From contig NZ_NKRE01000001.1 of NCBI RefSeq assembly GCF_002705925.1, positions 1,953,067-1,988,709 on the forward strand: a stretch of 35,643 bases of DNA. Reading direction: 5' to 3'. Origin of the DNA: Mycobacterium ostraviense. Lineage in GTDB: Bacteria > Actinomycetota > Actinomycetes > Mycobacteriales > Mycobacteriaceae. Position 1 is the first letter of the stretch, and every line of letters starts with the position of its first letter. The translations under genes and the position numbers were made by a program. Under the pieces are notes generated by a model. The model had not been told where the DNA came from, searched no databases, and saw only the letters and a list, made by a program, of their open reading frames with translations. Of the stretch, positions 1-8,774 are shown piece by piece.

Positions 1-19
1 AGATGTGTATAAGAGACAG
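1..19. other. Sequencing adapter remnant (Tn5/Nextera mosaic end)
   Basis: The first 19 bases, AGATGTGTATAAGAGACAG, are identical to the Tn5 mosaic-end sequence used in Nextera libraries. Genomic sequence starts at about base 20. Translating through it adds the artefactual residues MYKRQ to the first gene. This is a contamination call from sequence identity, not a biological transposon: no transposase or second end is present. Confidence 0.97.
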
Positions 20-55
20 CCCAATGCCCCCAATGCCCCCAATGCTCCCAACGAT
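20..55 (+). repeat. 9-bp tandem repeat, about 3-4 copies
   Basis: CCCAATGCC occurs at 20-28 and 29-37, followed by CCCAATGCT (38-46) and a diverged CCCAACGAT (47-55). In frame it encodes Pro-Asn-Ala units at the N-terminus of the oxidoreductase. It abuts the adapter, so the copy number upstream is unknown. Confidence 0.8.
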
Positions 56-907
56 GAAGCCCGTTCTGCCGCCGGCAAGCCGGACCTCGGCCGGTTCGGC
101 TCGTTCGGATGGGGCGTAAACCCCCAGCAAGCCAAAGAAATCGAAGCCCTGGGCTACGGGGCAGTCTGGGTGGGCGGCTCGCCGCCCGCAGAGCTGGCCT
201 GGGTGGAACCGATTCTCGAGGCGACGACCACCCTGCAGGTGGCCACCGGCATCGTCAACATCTGGTCAGCGGCCGCCAGGCCGGTCGCCGAGTCGTTCCA
301 TCGGATCGACAAGGCCTACCCGGGCCGTTTTCTGCTGGGTATCGGTGTCGGGCACCGCGAGGCGACCGCCGAGTACCGCAAGCCTTACGACGCGCTGGTG
401 CGGTACCTGGACCAGCTGGACGAGTACGGCGTGCCGGCCCACCGACGCGTGGTGGCGGCCCTGGGTCCCCGAGTGCTCAGGCTGTCGGCCGAACGCAGCG
501 CCGGGGCCCACCCCTACCTGACCACCCCCGAGCACACCGCGCAGGCCCGCGAACTGATCGGCCCGTCGGCGTTCCTGGCGCCCGAACACAAGGTGGTGCT
601 GACCATAGACGCCGAGCAGGCCCGTTCGGTGGGCCGCACGGCCCTCGACATCTATTTCGACCTCGCCAATTACCGCAACAACTGGAAGCGGCTGGGCTTC
701 AGCGACGACGACGTCGCCCGGCCGGGCAGCGATCGCCTGGTCGACGCGGTGGTCGCCTACGGCACCCCAGAGGCGATCGCGGCCCGGCTCAAGCAGCACC
801 TCGACGCCGGCGCCGACCATGTCCCCGTTCAGGTCCTGACCAAAGGGGAGAACCTGGTCCCGGCGCTTGCCGAATTGGCCGGTCCACTCGGGCTCACCCG
901 GTCCTGA
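20..907 (+). CDS. LLM-class F420-dependent oxidoreductase, Rv3463-like (5' partial)
   Basis: This is a luciferase-like (LLM) flavin/F420 oxidoreductase of the kind common in mycobacteria, and its substrate is unknown. About 295 residues remain. The core starts at PDLGRFGSFGWG, followed by the family patterns EALGYGAVWVGGSP, ATGIVNIWSA and FLLGIGVGH, and the C-terminal half ends near the normal family length. The true start codon lies upstream of the contig end, since the in-frame ATG at base 5 belongs to the sequencing adapter. The N-terminus has a short PNA repeat from a 9-base tandem repeat. The gene precedes rmlB, as Rv3463 does in M. tuberculosis, which supports orthology. The subfamily assignment rests on recalled similarity. 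Confidence 0.85.
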   Translation, partial: PNAPNAPNAPNDEARSAAGKPDLGRFGSFGWGVNPQQAKEIEALGYGAVWVGGSPPAELAWVEPILEATTTLQVATGIVNIWSAAARPVAESFHRIDKAYPGRFLLGIGVGHREATAEYRKPYDALVRYLDQLDEYGVPAHRRVVAALGPRVLRLSAERSAGAHPYLTTPEHTAQARELIGPSAFLAPEHKVVLTIDAEQARSVGRTALDIYFDLANYRNNWKRLGFSDDDVARPGSDRLVDAVVAYGTPEAIAARLKQHLDAGADHVPVQVLTKGENLVPALAELAGPLGLTRS

Positions 908-1108
908 AACGGGTGTAGAGGCCTGATGACCCGGGCAGTTTCCCTCCAGCCCGGCCTGGGCCGGTTCGGTGTCCGGTTACACCAGGGGCCGATGTCTGAA
1001 CGAACATCTGCGGCCGGAGCCGGCCGTGGGGCGATCCGGGTGCCGCCAGACCGACGAGACATTATTGCCGGCACCGACCGAACTGGCCGGACCGCCGGGA
1101 CTACCCGT

Positions 1109-2116
<1,008 letters not shown>

Positions 2117-2117
2117 C

Positions 2118-2726
2118 ATGAAGGTACGCGAACTCGACATCCCCGGCGCATGGGAGATCACCCCTATCATCCACGGCGATTCGCGCGGACTGTTCTTCGA
2201 ATGGCTTACCGAACGCGGCTTCAGCGCTTTCGCGGGTCATCGTTTGGATGTCCGGCAAGCCAATTGCTCGGTATCGGCGGCCGGTGTCCTGCGCGGTCTG
2301 CATTTCGCCGAGTTGCCGCCGGGCCAGGCCAAGTATGTGACCTGCGTATCCGGCTCAGTGTTCGATGTCGTCGTCGATATCCGTTTAGGTTCACCGACAT
2401 TCGGGCAATGGGACTCGGTGGTGCTCGACGACGCAGACCGCCGGTCGGTTTACATCTCCGAGGGCTTGGCGCATGGTTTCCTTGCGCTGCAAGATAATTC
2501 GACCGTGATGTATCTGTGCTCGGCGGAGTACAACCCGCAGCGCGAGCACACGATCTGCGCGACAGATCCATCGCTGGCCATCGACTGGCCGTTGGTCGAC
2601 GGTGTGGCGGCGAGCCTCTCCGACCGCGACGCAGCTGCGCCCAGTCTCGACGAGGTGCGCGCCACGGGCGTGCTGCCGACCTGGGCAGCGACCCGGAAAT
2701 TCATCGGCGCGCTGCGCGGCGAGTAA
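2118..2726 (+). CDS. rmlC: dTDP-4-dehydrorhamnose 3,5-epimerase
   Basis: RmlC epimerises the 4-keto sugar made by RmlB at C3 and C5, the third step of dTDP-L-rhamnose synthesis. The protein is a 202-residue cupin, the same length as the M. tuberculosis enzyme. The catalytic histidine sits in VLRGLHF (H62). The sugar-binding stretch EGLAHGFLAL and the C-terminal helix region are intact. The ATG is one base after the rmlB stop, which indicates translational coupling. RmlA and RmlD are not in this window, as in other mycobacteria where they lie elsewhere. Confidence 0.97.
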   Translation: MKVRELDIPGAWEITPIIHGDSRGLFFEWLTERGFSAFAGHRLDVRQANCSVSAAGVLRGLHFAELPPGQAKYVTCVSGSVFDVVVDIRLGSPTFGQWDSVVLDDADRRSVYISEGLAHGFLALQDNSTVMYLCSAEYNPQREHTICATDPSLAIDWPLVDGVAASLSDRDAAAPSLDEVRATGVLPTWAATRKFIGALRGE

Positions 2727-2817
2727 TTCGCATCTGTACGCTGGCTGCGCCGCCATACATACTGCTTCAGAAGATCCGCCGGTATCGCGGATGCAGACCT
2801 ATCCGAAGGAGAACTTG

Positions 2818-3315
2818 GTGAAGCGTGAGTTGCTGATCGCCGTCGGGGCGGCGACCATCGTCGCGGGTGTGGCGGGGTGCTCTGACAACAACAAGTCCGG
2901 GCCATCGTCCAGCTCCGCGACGTCGTCCAGCGCCGCCACGAGTTCGACGTCAGCGCCCGCGTCGAGCAGCACCCCGGCCGCGTCGGGAGAAACCAAGGTC
3001 ATCATCGGCGGCCAGCCGCAAAACGTCAGCGGCCCGGTGGTGTGCTCGACGAATGCCGGTAGGTTCTCCATCGCCGTCGGCGACATGGCGACGGGAATCA
3101 TCGTCGGCTTGGAGCCGGACGGCTCGGTGGTGCACAGCGCCGGCCTGGGCACTGTCGACGGCGTGGTCATGAGCTTCACCGAGGGTGTACCCGACGAGAA
3201 CGCCAGCGCCACCAAGACCGGCAACAGCTACCACATCACCGGTGTGGCCAGCGGTGTCGACAATGCCGGTCAGCAGGTCCACAAGCCGTTCGAGGTCGAC
3301 GTCACCTGCCCCTAG
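2818..3315 (+). CDS. LpqH-family (19-kDa antigen-like) lipoprotein
   Basis: This is a secreted, lipid-anchored surface protein of the mycobacterial LpqH family, whose members act as TLR2 ligands and are proposed to bind cell-envelope molecules. The 165-aa precursor starts at GTG (2818), preceded by AAGGAG at 2806-2811. It has a short signal peptide ending in a VAGC lipobox, with the modified Cys at residue 20. A Ser/Ala/Thr-rich linker (about 25-60) leads to the globular domain. That domain keeps NASATK, YHITG and a Cys pair (VVCST near its start and DVTC near the end), which probably form a disulfide. The true lpqH lies in a different context in M. tuberculosis, so this may be a paralog rather than the ortholog. 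Confidence 0.85.
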   Translation: MKRELLIAVGAATIVAGVAGCSDNNKSGPSSSSATSSSAATSSTSAPASSSTPAASGETKVIIGGQPQNVSGPVVCSTNAGRFSIAVGDMATGIIVGLEPDGSVVHSAGLGTVDGVVMSFTEGVPDENASATKTGNSYHITGVASGVDNAGQQVHKPFEVDVTCP

Positions 3316-3345
3316 CAGGCACATCGGCTACCTCTATGCCGTCAC

Positions 3346-3651
3346 CGGTCCGAAGCCGGGATGCTGCGGGCAATGGGCGGCAGTCGGCGGTTCACGGTGC
3401 AGATGGTGTTAGCCGAGGCGGCGGGCATCGGTGTTGTCGGTGGTGTCGCGGGGCTTGCGTTCGGACTGACCGACCAGTGGCTGTACAGCCTCGTCAGCGC
3501 AGACGTCATGAATTTCGGGGTCGGTTTCCGGCCGGGGCCCATGGCGCTCATTTTGACGATCGGCGCCGTGGCGGTCAGCCTGCTCGGCGCGTTGCCACCC
3601 GCAGCGCGGGCCTCGCGACTGAACATCATCGAAGCCGTCGGGCTCGAATAG
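3346..3651 (+). pseudogene. FtsX-type ABC transporter permease, C-terminal remnant
   Basis: About 100 residues match the C-terminal end of FtsX/MacB-type ABC permeases: a cytoplasmic motif (EAGMLRAMGGSRR), a membrane segment with GVVGGVAGLAFGL, a second hydrophobic segment near the end, and the terminal PPAARASRLNIIEAVGLE. The rest of the permease (usually several hundred residues) and its ATPase are absent. Homology starts about ten codons after the lipoprotein stop and in the same frame, with no ribosome-binding site. I read this as a deletion remnant. An internal ATG at 3361 could give a 96-residue peptide, but nothing suggests it is functional. Confidence 0.8.
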
Positions 3652-3672
3652 TCTCGAACAGTCTCGAATGGT
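3643..3672 (+). repeat. Three 10-bp tandem repeats
   Basis: CTCGAATAGT, CTCGAACAGT and CTCGAATGGT lie head to tail, starting in the last codons of the permease remnant and reaching the stop codon of the convergent PPE gene. Units differ by one or two bases. Confidence 0.75.
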
Positions 3673-4535
3673 CAGAAACCAAGCGGAAGAAGCGCGGTAA
3701 ACAAAGGTGCCAAGGGATCCGTGACAGGAAGTGCGAACGTGCTATTCAAGAACGGCAAGACCGGACTTTGGAAGGTGTTTACTGTTTGGCCGGGCGCACC
3801 CAGGCCCAAGCTCGGCTCAAATCCGGAAGTCAACGTATTAGTGAAGAGCGGACTCGAAATAACAAGTCCGACGAAATTATTGTCGGCAGGGTCAGCAAGA
3901 GCCGTGCTGGTGAACAAGCCGAAATTGGTGGTTTGACTCATCAAATCGGGGTCGCCGGCCACGGGATTGGTGACCGGGCTGAGCCCCAGTGCCCCGGCGA
4001 GCCGGCTTGCCAGGTCGTGCAGCGATTGCAGCCACGGTTCCAGCTGCGCTGCTGCCGCCGATGCACCGGCATGATAGCCCGCCATCGCGGCCACGTCTTG
4101 AGCCCACATCTGTTCGTAGTCGGCCTCGACGGCCGCGATCGACGGAGCGTTCTGCCCGAAGAAATTCGACAATATCAACTGTACCAACCCGTTTCGATTG
4201 GCCGTCACGGCCAGCGGATGGATCGTCGCCGCCCGCGCGGCCTCGAACGCCTCGGCCACTGCCTGCGCCTGCACGACCGCTCCCGTCGCCCGACCCGCCG
4301 CCGCGCTCAGCATCTCCGCATAGGGAGCCGCCGCGGCCGCCATGGCCGCCGACGCCGGGCCCTGCCACGCCTGGTCCAGCAGCCCCGACGTCACCGACGA
4401 AAACGACGCCGCCGCACCGGCCAATTCGTCTGCCAATCCATTCCAGGCCGCGGCGGCCGCCACCATGGGGGCCGAACCGGCACCCGAAAACAGCCGCGCC
4501 GAATTGACCTCGGGCGGCAACACCGAGAAATTCAT
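3672..4535 (-). CDS. PPE family protein
   Basis: The protein is a 287-residue member of the mycobacterial PPE family, typically exported by ESX type VII systems. The N-terminus [24 protein letters not shown] is shown by its first residues MNFSVLPPE and ends the signature with SAPM. The WxG motif appears as WQG near residue 56, and the alanine-rich helical region runs to about residue 175. The tail is short, with neither MPTR repeats nor an SVP motif. I chose the ATG at 4535 because it gives the canonical PPE start and has a purine-rich AAAGGGG nine bases upstream; an in-frame ATG at 4559 lies before that element. No PE partner or ESX gene is adjacent, so it must rely on a PE protein from elsewhere. 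Confidence 0.92.
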   Translation of the reverse strand: MNFSVLPPEVNSARLFSGAGSAPMVAAAAAWNGLADELAGAAASFSSVTSGLLDQAWQGPASAAMAAAAAPYAEMLSAAAGRATGAVVQAQAVAEAFEAARAATIHPLAVTANRNGLVQLILSNFFGQNAPSIAAVEADYEQMWAQDVAAMAGYHAGASAAAAQLEPWLQSLHDLASRLAGALGLSPVTNPVAGDPDLMSQTTNFGLFTSTALADPADNNFVGLVISSPLFTNTLTSGFEPSLGLGAPGQTVNTFQSPVLPFLNSTFALPVTDPLAPLFTALLPLGF

Positions 4536-4559
4536 CACCGGAGACCCCTTTGTTGACAT

Positions 4560-4637
4560 ATATCCCCCCGAGAATTACTTTCCATTTTGTACCTGGCCAA
4601 CAGAAATGTTCAAGATGCCGACAATAAATTTGCGCCA
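4560..4637 (-). promoter_or_regulatory. AT-rich intergenic region upstream of the PPE gene
   Basis: This gap is clearly more AT-rich than its surroundings. On the minus strand it holds TTGAAC, 16 bases, then TACAAA, a weak SigA-like pair that could drive the PPE gene. The AT-rich character would also suit Lsr2 binding. This is low-confidence pattern matching. Confidence 0.25.
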
Positions 4638-5270
4638 TTATCCGTCGACCAGGGTGGCGAATCCTTGCAGATGAGGTGTGCAGGGCGGCGGCACCAGAGT
4701 CCGGGGAATGCTGCGCAGTCCGCTGGTGTCGAATCCGGCCTTGGCAATGGCGTCGATCGTTCGGCGGTTCGGCTCGCAGCCGGACGCCAGCCGAGACCAG
4801 GGCCTGGCGATCAGGTCCTGGAACCGGCCCATCGTGCCCTCACCGCGAACGTGCTCGAGGACGACCAACCTGCCTGCGGGCACCAGCACCCGCCGGATTT
4901 CGGCGAGCGTGGCGGCCACGTCGTCGACCGAGCACAGCACCAGGCCGATGTGTACCGAGTCGAAACTGTTGTCCGGGAAAGGAATCGACTCACCGACCCC
5001 GTCGACCACGTCGACCGCGATGCGGTGGCGGCGCGCCAGCGCGGCAGCCATCCGCCGAAACGCCGCCACCGGCTCCACGGCGGCGACCGACGTCACCGCG
5101 GGCGGAACAAACCGCAAATCGGTTCCGGGACCGACACCGACCATCAGCAACCGGCCGGTCGCGTGGCTCATCGCCTCTCGTCGATACCGGTTGTAGAACG
5201 TCCGGTCGAAGAGCGGCATCCCGAATCGATATACGAACGGGAACAACGAATTACCGCGCGTCGCTACCAC
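4638..5270 (-). CDS. Class I SAM-dependent methyltransferase
   Basis: This 210-residue protein has a Methyltransf_11-type fold: motif I reads LLMVGVGPGTDLRF, then VAAVEP, a motif IV-like region FDSVHIGLVLCSV, and RVLVPAGRLVVLEHV near motif VI. The substrate is unknown. The N-terminal segment FGMPLFDRTFYNRYRREA resembles small lipid or quinone methyltransferases, which suggests a hydrophobic substrate. Its start overlaps the end of the DUF4389 gene by 20 bases, so it is the third gene of the leftward monooxygenase-DUF4389-methyltransferase operon. Confidence 0.85.
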   Translation of the reverse strand: MVATRGNSLFPFVYRFGMPLFDRTFYNRYRREAMSHATGRLLMVGVGPGTDLRFVPPAVTSVAAVEPVAAFRRMAAALARRHRIAVDVVDGVGESIPFPDNSFDSVHIGLVLCSVDDVAATLAEIRRVLVPAGRLVVLEHVRGEGTMGRFQDLIARPWSRLASGCEPNRRTIDAIAKAGFDTSGLRSIPRTLVPPPCTPHLQGFATLVDG

Positions 5271-5853
5271 CTTGGTCCAGTCGGAACGGCGGATACTCGT
5301 CTCGCATCAACGAAACGTACACCGCCACCCGGTATCGCCACCGGACGATGCCCATCAGGAGGTCGAACATGCCCTGATGGATTGCTCCAGTGCACAGCAA
5401 CCACACCGCGGAGACCACGCACAGCACCTGCAGCAGCGGCTCCATCGCCCAGCACAGCAGGATCTGCGGGAGTCCCAGCAGCCACCACTTCACCAGCACC
5501 CGCCATTTCGCCAGCCGCTGCGGATAAGCCACCTCGAGGTCACCCGGGTACTCGGGCCGAGACGCGAGCGTGAAGGGTGGGTATTTGTCGGTGCTGTTCA
5601 TCGGGAATCGGTAGTTCATGACTCGCCAGGACCAGCGCAGCACTCCGACGTTGAAGTGGAAGATGCGGCGCGGATACCGTCCGGTGAATACGATCGCGAC
5701 CCCGGCCGCGACGGTCAGCAGCGGATACACCGCGTAGAGCAGTATCAAAATCGGGTAGTGGGGGACGGCGAGCACGCACCACTTGAACAGCCAGAGCCAG
5801 CGCGAGGGCGTATCGATCGCACCTCGTACCCGTACCGGGTCGGCCGCGTTCAT
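5251..5853 (-). CDS. DUF4389 domain membrane protein
   Basis: This is a 200-residue membrane protein with two DUF4389-like halves. Each half has a hydrophobic segment following an aromatic and basic stretch (WLWLFKWCVLAVPH and WRVLVKWWLLGLP), then a second hydrophobic segment, and then a RW...YR...M..(Y)PPF pattern (RWSWRVMNYRFPM with KYPPF, and RWRYRVAVYVSLM with EYPPF). No enzymatic motif is visible and the family function is unknown. The ATG at 5853 overlaps the monooxygenase stop as ATGA, indicating translational coupling. An upstream in-frame ATG at 5865 is less likely. Position between a flavin monooxygenase and a methyltransferase suggests a role in handling a membrane-located substrate. 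Confidence 0.85.
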   Translation of the reverse strand: MNAADPVRVRGAIDTPSRWLWLFKWCVLAVPHYPILILLYAVYPLLTVAAGVAIVFTGRYPRRIFHFNVGVLRWSWRVMNYRFPMNSTDKYPPFTLASRPEYPGDLEVAYPQRLAKWRVLVKWWLLGLPQILLCWAMEPLLQVLCVVSAVWLLCTGAIHQGMFDLLMGIVRWRYRVAVYVSLMRDEYPPFRLDQGGSDAR

Positions 5854-7040
5854 CGCACCACACACGCCGCGGCGGCCGGCACCGCGCCGAGGTCCTTGTT
5901 GATCTGCACGGACATCCGATGGTGGCTCGTCCTACTCAAGAACGTTGTCAGCGCCCAGGTGTGGAGCCTGTCGGAAATCATCGCCGCCGGCCTGAGTACG
6001 GACTCACGGTGCGACACCGGCAGTGACGCCACCCGCGACACCGCCACGAGCTTGCGGCGCCTGGTCTTCTCGTACCACCGCAGCGCGGCTGACACGTCGC
6101 TCGTGCCGAAGTCCCACAGCGCTTTGCGCAACACCATCGTGTCGAGCAGCGCCTGATTGGCCCCCTGCGCGAGGGTGGGCGGCATCGTGTGGGCGGCGTC
6201 GCCGAGCAACGTCACCGCGCCGCGACCCGGAGGCGGAAGGGGATGGCGGAAATGCGGGTAGGGCGAATGGGCCAGGTCGTCATCGGTCAGCGCCGCCAAT
6301 ACTTGATCGACCGAGCCGGACCATCCGGCGAACGTGGCACGGATCATCTCGATCGGACGTTGCGGCCTGATGAAGTCGTACGACCACGGCAGGTCGAACC
6401 ACCACTGCACATCACAGCCCCCGGCGGGCCACAGCCCGGTGTTTCCGCGGTCGCCGATGATGACCTGCCCGACATGCTCGTCGGCGAGATCCGGCAGGTT
6501 GACCAGCCCCTGCCAGCTACACCAACCGGTCGGCTGCGCGTGCCGCGCGCCGACGATGTCTCTGATCGTCGAGTGCAGGCCGTCGGCGCCGATCACCAGA
6601 TCCGCTCCGGCCGATGCGCCGTCCTGGAATTCGACCCGCACGCCGTCGTGGAAACCGGCCACCCCGACCACGCGGGCGCCATAGCAGATGCGTTCGGCCG
6701 GAAAGCCTTTCAGTAGCCGTTCCACCAGAATTCGGCGCGGGACCATCCGGACCGGCGCGCCGAGCCGGCGCACCATCGCGGCCACGTCCAGCGTGGCCAG
6801 CGGACGACCCGTGGACGTCAGTACCCTTACGGCAGAAAGCAATTGGCCGGCGCCGTCCATGTCGACGCCCAGCTGCTCCAGCACCGTAGCGCCGTTGGAC
6901 CAGATGGTGACGGCGCCGCCACCTGCCTGCGCATCGGGCCGTCGTTCGAACACGGTGACGTCATGCCCGTCGCGCAGCAGCCCCCGTGCGATGGATAGAC
7001 CGCCGACACCGGCCCCGACGACAACAATGCGAAGCCTCAC
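5850..7040 (-). CDS. FAD-dependent monooxygenase (PHBH/UbiH type)
   Basis: This is a group A flavoprotein monooxygenase of 396 residues. It has the N-terminal dinucleotide motif GAGVGG (residues 8-13) with an acidic/arginine end (FERRPDA), the central DG motif (VIGADGLHSTIR) and the GD motif GDAAHTMPPTLAQGANQ that contacts FAD. Such enzymes hydroxylate or epoxidise organic substrates using NAD(P)H and oxygen. The substrate here is unknown. I chose the GTG at 7040 because the conserved beta strand starts three residues later; coding continues in frame upstream but looks unrelated. It is the first gene of a three-gene operon and lies about 80 bases downstream of an ECF-type promoter motif. Confidence 0.9.
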   Translation of the reverse strand: MRLRIVVVGAGVGGLSIARGLLRDGHDVTVFERRPDAQAGGGAVTIWSNGATVLEQLGVDMDGAGQLLSAVRVLTSTGRPLATLDVAAMVRRLGAPVRMVPRRILVERLLKGFPAERICYGARVVGVAGFHDGVRVEFQDGASAGADLVIGADGLHSTIRDIVGARHAQPTGWCSWQGLVNLPDLADEHVGQVIIGDRGNTGLWPAGGCDVQWWFDLPWSYDFIRPQRPIEMIRATFAGWSGSVDQVLAALTDDDLAHSPYPHFRHPLPPPGRGAVTLLGDAAHTMPPTLAQGANQALLDTMVLRKALWDFGTSDVSAALRWYEKTRRRKLVAVSRVASLPVSHRESVLRPAAMISDRLHTWALTTFLSRTSHHRMSVQINKDLGAVPAAAACVVR

Positions 7041-7125
7041 CGAACCCCCCCTGCCCAGATTCGTCGGCGGCGCCCAAGAGTCATCAGCATGCGTCCGATC
7101 AACCGGTGAAATGCCCTCACTCCGA

Positions 7126-7153
7126 ACGACGAATCCGCACGCAGTTCGGTTCA
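7126..7153 (-). promoter_or_regulatory. Candidate ECF (SigL-like) promoter for the monooxygenase operon
   Basis: On the minus strand TGAACC (7148-7153) is followed after exactly 16 bases by CGTCGT (7126-7131). The -35 and spacing are identical to those of the sigL promoter at 17853-17880; the -10 shares the CGT core. The predicted start near 7119 leaves a leader of about 80 bases. SigL dependence is an inference, since other ECF factors recognise related GAAC/CGT pairs. Confidence 0.5.
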
Positions 7154-7174
7154 CTCGGGGTGCCGAAGGCCGAG

Positions 7175-7204
7175 TTGCGACCCCCCGCCACGGGTTACTA
7201 GGAT
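7175..7204 (+). promoter_or_regulatory. Candidate SigA promoter for mmsA operon
   Basis: TTGCGA (7175-7180), 18 bases and TAGGAT (7199-7204) form a plausible housekeeping promoter with a TANNNT -10. The start would be near 7211, giving a leader of about 37 bases before mmsA. It diverges from the ECF-type promoter on the other strand. Confidence 0.4.
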
Positions 7205-7247
7205 ATGCAAGTATCGGACGCTTCGCCGCTAACCAACCAGGACAGCC

Positions 7248-8768
7248 ATGACCACACAGATTTCGCATTTCATCGATGGCCAGCGCACCACCGGCCAGTC
7301 CGCCCGCACCGCCGATGTCTTCGACCCCAACACCGGCCAGGTCCAGGCGAAGGTGCCGATGGCCTGCCAAGCCGACGTCGACGCCGCGGTGGCATCGGCT
7401 GTCGAGGCCCAAAAGGGCTGGGCCGCATGGAATCCGCAACGTCGCGCCCGGGTGTTGATGCGGTTCATCGAGTTGGCCAACGACAACAACGACGAACTGG
7501 CCGAACTGCTGTCCCTCGAGCACGGCAAGACGCTGGCCGACGCGGCGGGCGACATTCAGCGCGGCATCGAGGTGATCGAGTTCTGCCTCGGGATCCCCCA
7601 TCTGCTCAAGGGTGAGTACACCGAGGGCGCCGGTCCGGGCATCGACGTCTACTCGCTACGGCAGCCCCTCGGCGTCGTCGCCGGCATCACCCCGTTCAAC
7701 TTCCCGGCGATGATCCCGCTGTGGAAGGCCGGTCCGGCCCTCGCCTGCGGAAATGCGTTCCTGCTCAAGCCGAGTGAGCGTGACCCGTCGGTGCCGGTAC
7801 GGCTGGCCGAACTATTCGCCGAGGCCGGCTTGCCCTCCGGCGTGTTCCAGGTCGTGCACGGCGACAAGGAAGCCGTCGACGCCATCCTGAACCACCCCGA
7901 CATCAAGGCGGTCGGCTTTGTCGGCAGCTCCGACATCGCCCAGTACATCTACGCCGGGGCCGCCGCCACCGGCAAGCGCTCGCAATGCTTCGGCGGCGCC
8001 AAGAACCACATGATCGTGATGCCCGACGCGGACCTCGATCAGGCGGTCGACGCGCTGATCGGCGCGGGCTACGGCAGCGCCGGCGAGCGCTGCATGGCGA
8101 TCAGCGTCGCGGTCCCGGTCGGTGAGCACACCGCGGAACGGTTGCGCGCCCGGCTGATCGACCGGATCAACAACCTGCGGGTCGGCCACAGCCTGGACCC
8201 CAAGGCCGACTACGGCCCGCTGGTCACCGAGGCCGCGCTGACCCGGGTACGCGACTACATCAACCAAGGTGTGGCGGCCGGCGCCGAGATCGTCATCGAC
8301 GGCCGCGAACGGGCCAGCGACGACCTGACTTTCGGTGATGCCAACTTGGAAGGCGGCTTCTTCATCGGGCCGACGTTGTTCGACCACGTCACCCCGGACA
8401 TGTCGATCTACACCGACGAGATCTTCGGGCCGGTGCTGTGCATGGTCCGCGCCCACAACTACGAAGAAGCGCTAGCGCTTCCTTCTCAGCACGAATACGG
8501 CAACGGAGTGGCAATCTTCACCCGCGACGGCGACACCGCCCGCGACTTTGTCTCGCGAGTTCAGGTGGGCATGGTCGGCGTCAATGTTCCGATCCCGGTC
8601 CCGGTGGCCTATCACACCTTCGGCGGCTGGAAACGCTCCGGGTTCGGCGACCTCAACCAGCACGGCCCGACGTCGATCCAGTTCTACACCAAGGTCAAGA
8701 CCGTCACCTCGCGCTGGCCGTCCGGCATCAAGGACGGTGCCGAATTCGTCATCCCGACGATGAAGTAA
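7248..8768 (+). CDS. mmsA: CoA-acylating methylmalonate-semialdehyde dehydrogenase
   Basis: MmsA oxidises methylmalonate semialdehyde with CoA and NAD to propionyl-CoA and CO2, the last step of valine (and thymine) degradation. The 506-residue protein is full length. Catalytic Cys282 lies in SAGERCMAISV. The usual aldehyde dehydrogenase glutamate is replaced by Asn in GGAKNHMIVMPDAD, which is diagnostic of the CoA-dependent MMSDH subfamily. ITPFNFPAMIPLW and EIFGPVLC are also conserved. It leads a rightward operon with fadE9 (6-base gap) and mmsB, the same gene set as Rv0753c-Rv0751c in M. tuberculosis. The propionyl-CoA produced can feed methyl-branched lipids. Confidence 0.96.
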   Translation: MTTQISHFIDGQRTTGQSARTADVFDPNTGQVQAKVPMACQADVDAAVASAVEAQKGWAAWNPQRRARVLMRFIELANDNNDELAELLSLEHGKTLADAAGDIQRGIEVIEFCLGIPHLLKGEYTEGAGPGIDVYSLRQPLGVVAGITPFNFPAMIPLWKAGPALACGNAFLLKPSERDPSVPVRLAELFAEAGLPSGVFQVVHGDKEAVDAILNHPDIKAVGFVGSSDIAQYIYAGAAATGKRSQCFGGAKNHMIVMPDADLDQAVDALIGAGYGSAGERCMAISVAVPVGEHTAERLRARLIDRINNLRVGHSLDPKADYGPLVTEAALTRVRDYINQGVAAGAEIVIDGRERASDDLTFGDANLEGGFFIGPTLFDHVTPDMSIYTDEIFGPVLCMVRAHNYEEALALPSQHEYGNGVAIFTRDGDTARDFVSRVQVGMVGVNVPIPVPVAYHTFGGWKRSGFGDLNQHGPTSIQFYTKVKTVTSRWPSGIKDGAEFVIPTMK

Positions 8769-8774
8769 CCACTC

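Noticed and set aside
1..19. A real transposon end at the left edge
   Set aside because: The sequence is the engineered mosaic end used in library preparation and sits at base 1, with no transposase or target duplication.
20..55. CRISPR-like repeats
   Set aside because: The 9-bp units are directly adjacent without spacers and are in frame with the gene; no array or cas gene is present anywhere in the window.
2602..2817. N-terminal extension of the lipoprotein
   Set aside because: The upstream frame overlaps rmlC, and the ribosome-binding site, signal peptide and lipobox all fit the GTG at 2818.
7041..7601. N-terminal extension of the monooxygenase
   Set aside because: The frame stays open upstream of the GTG at 7040 but runs antisense to mmsA and across its promoter; the Rossmann motif starts only after 7040.
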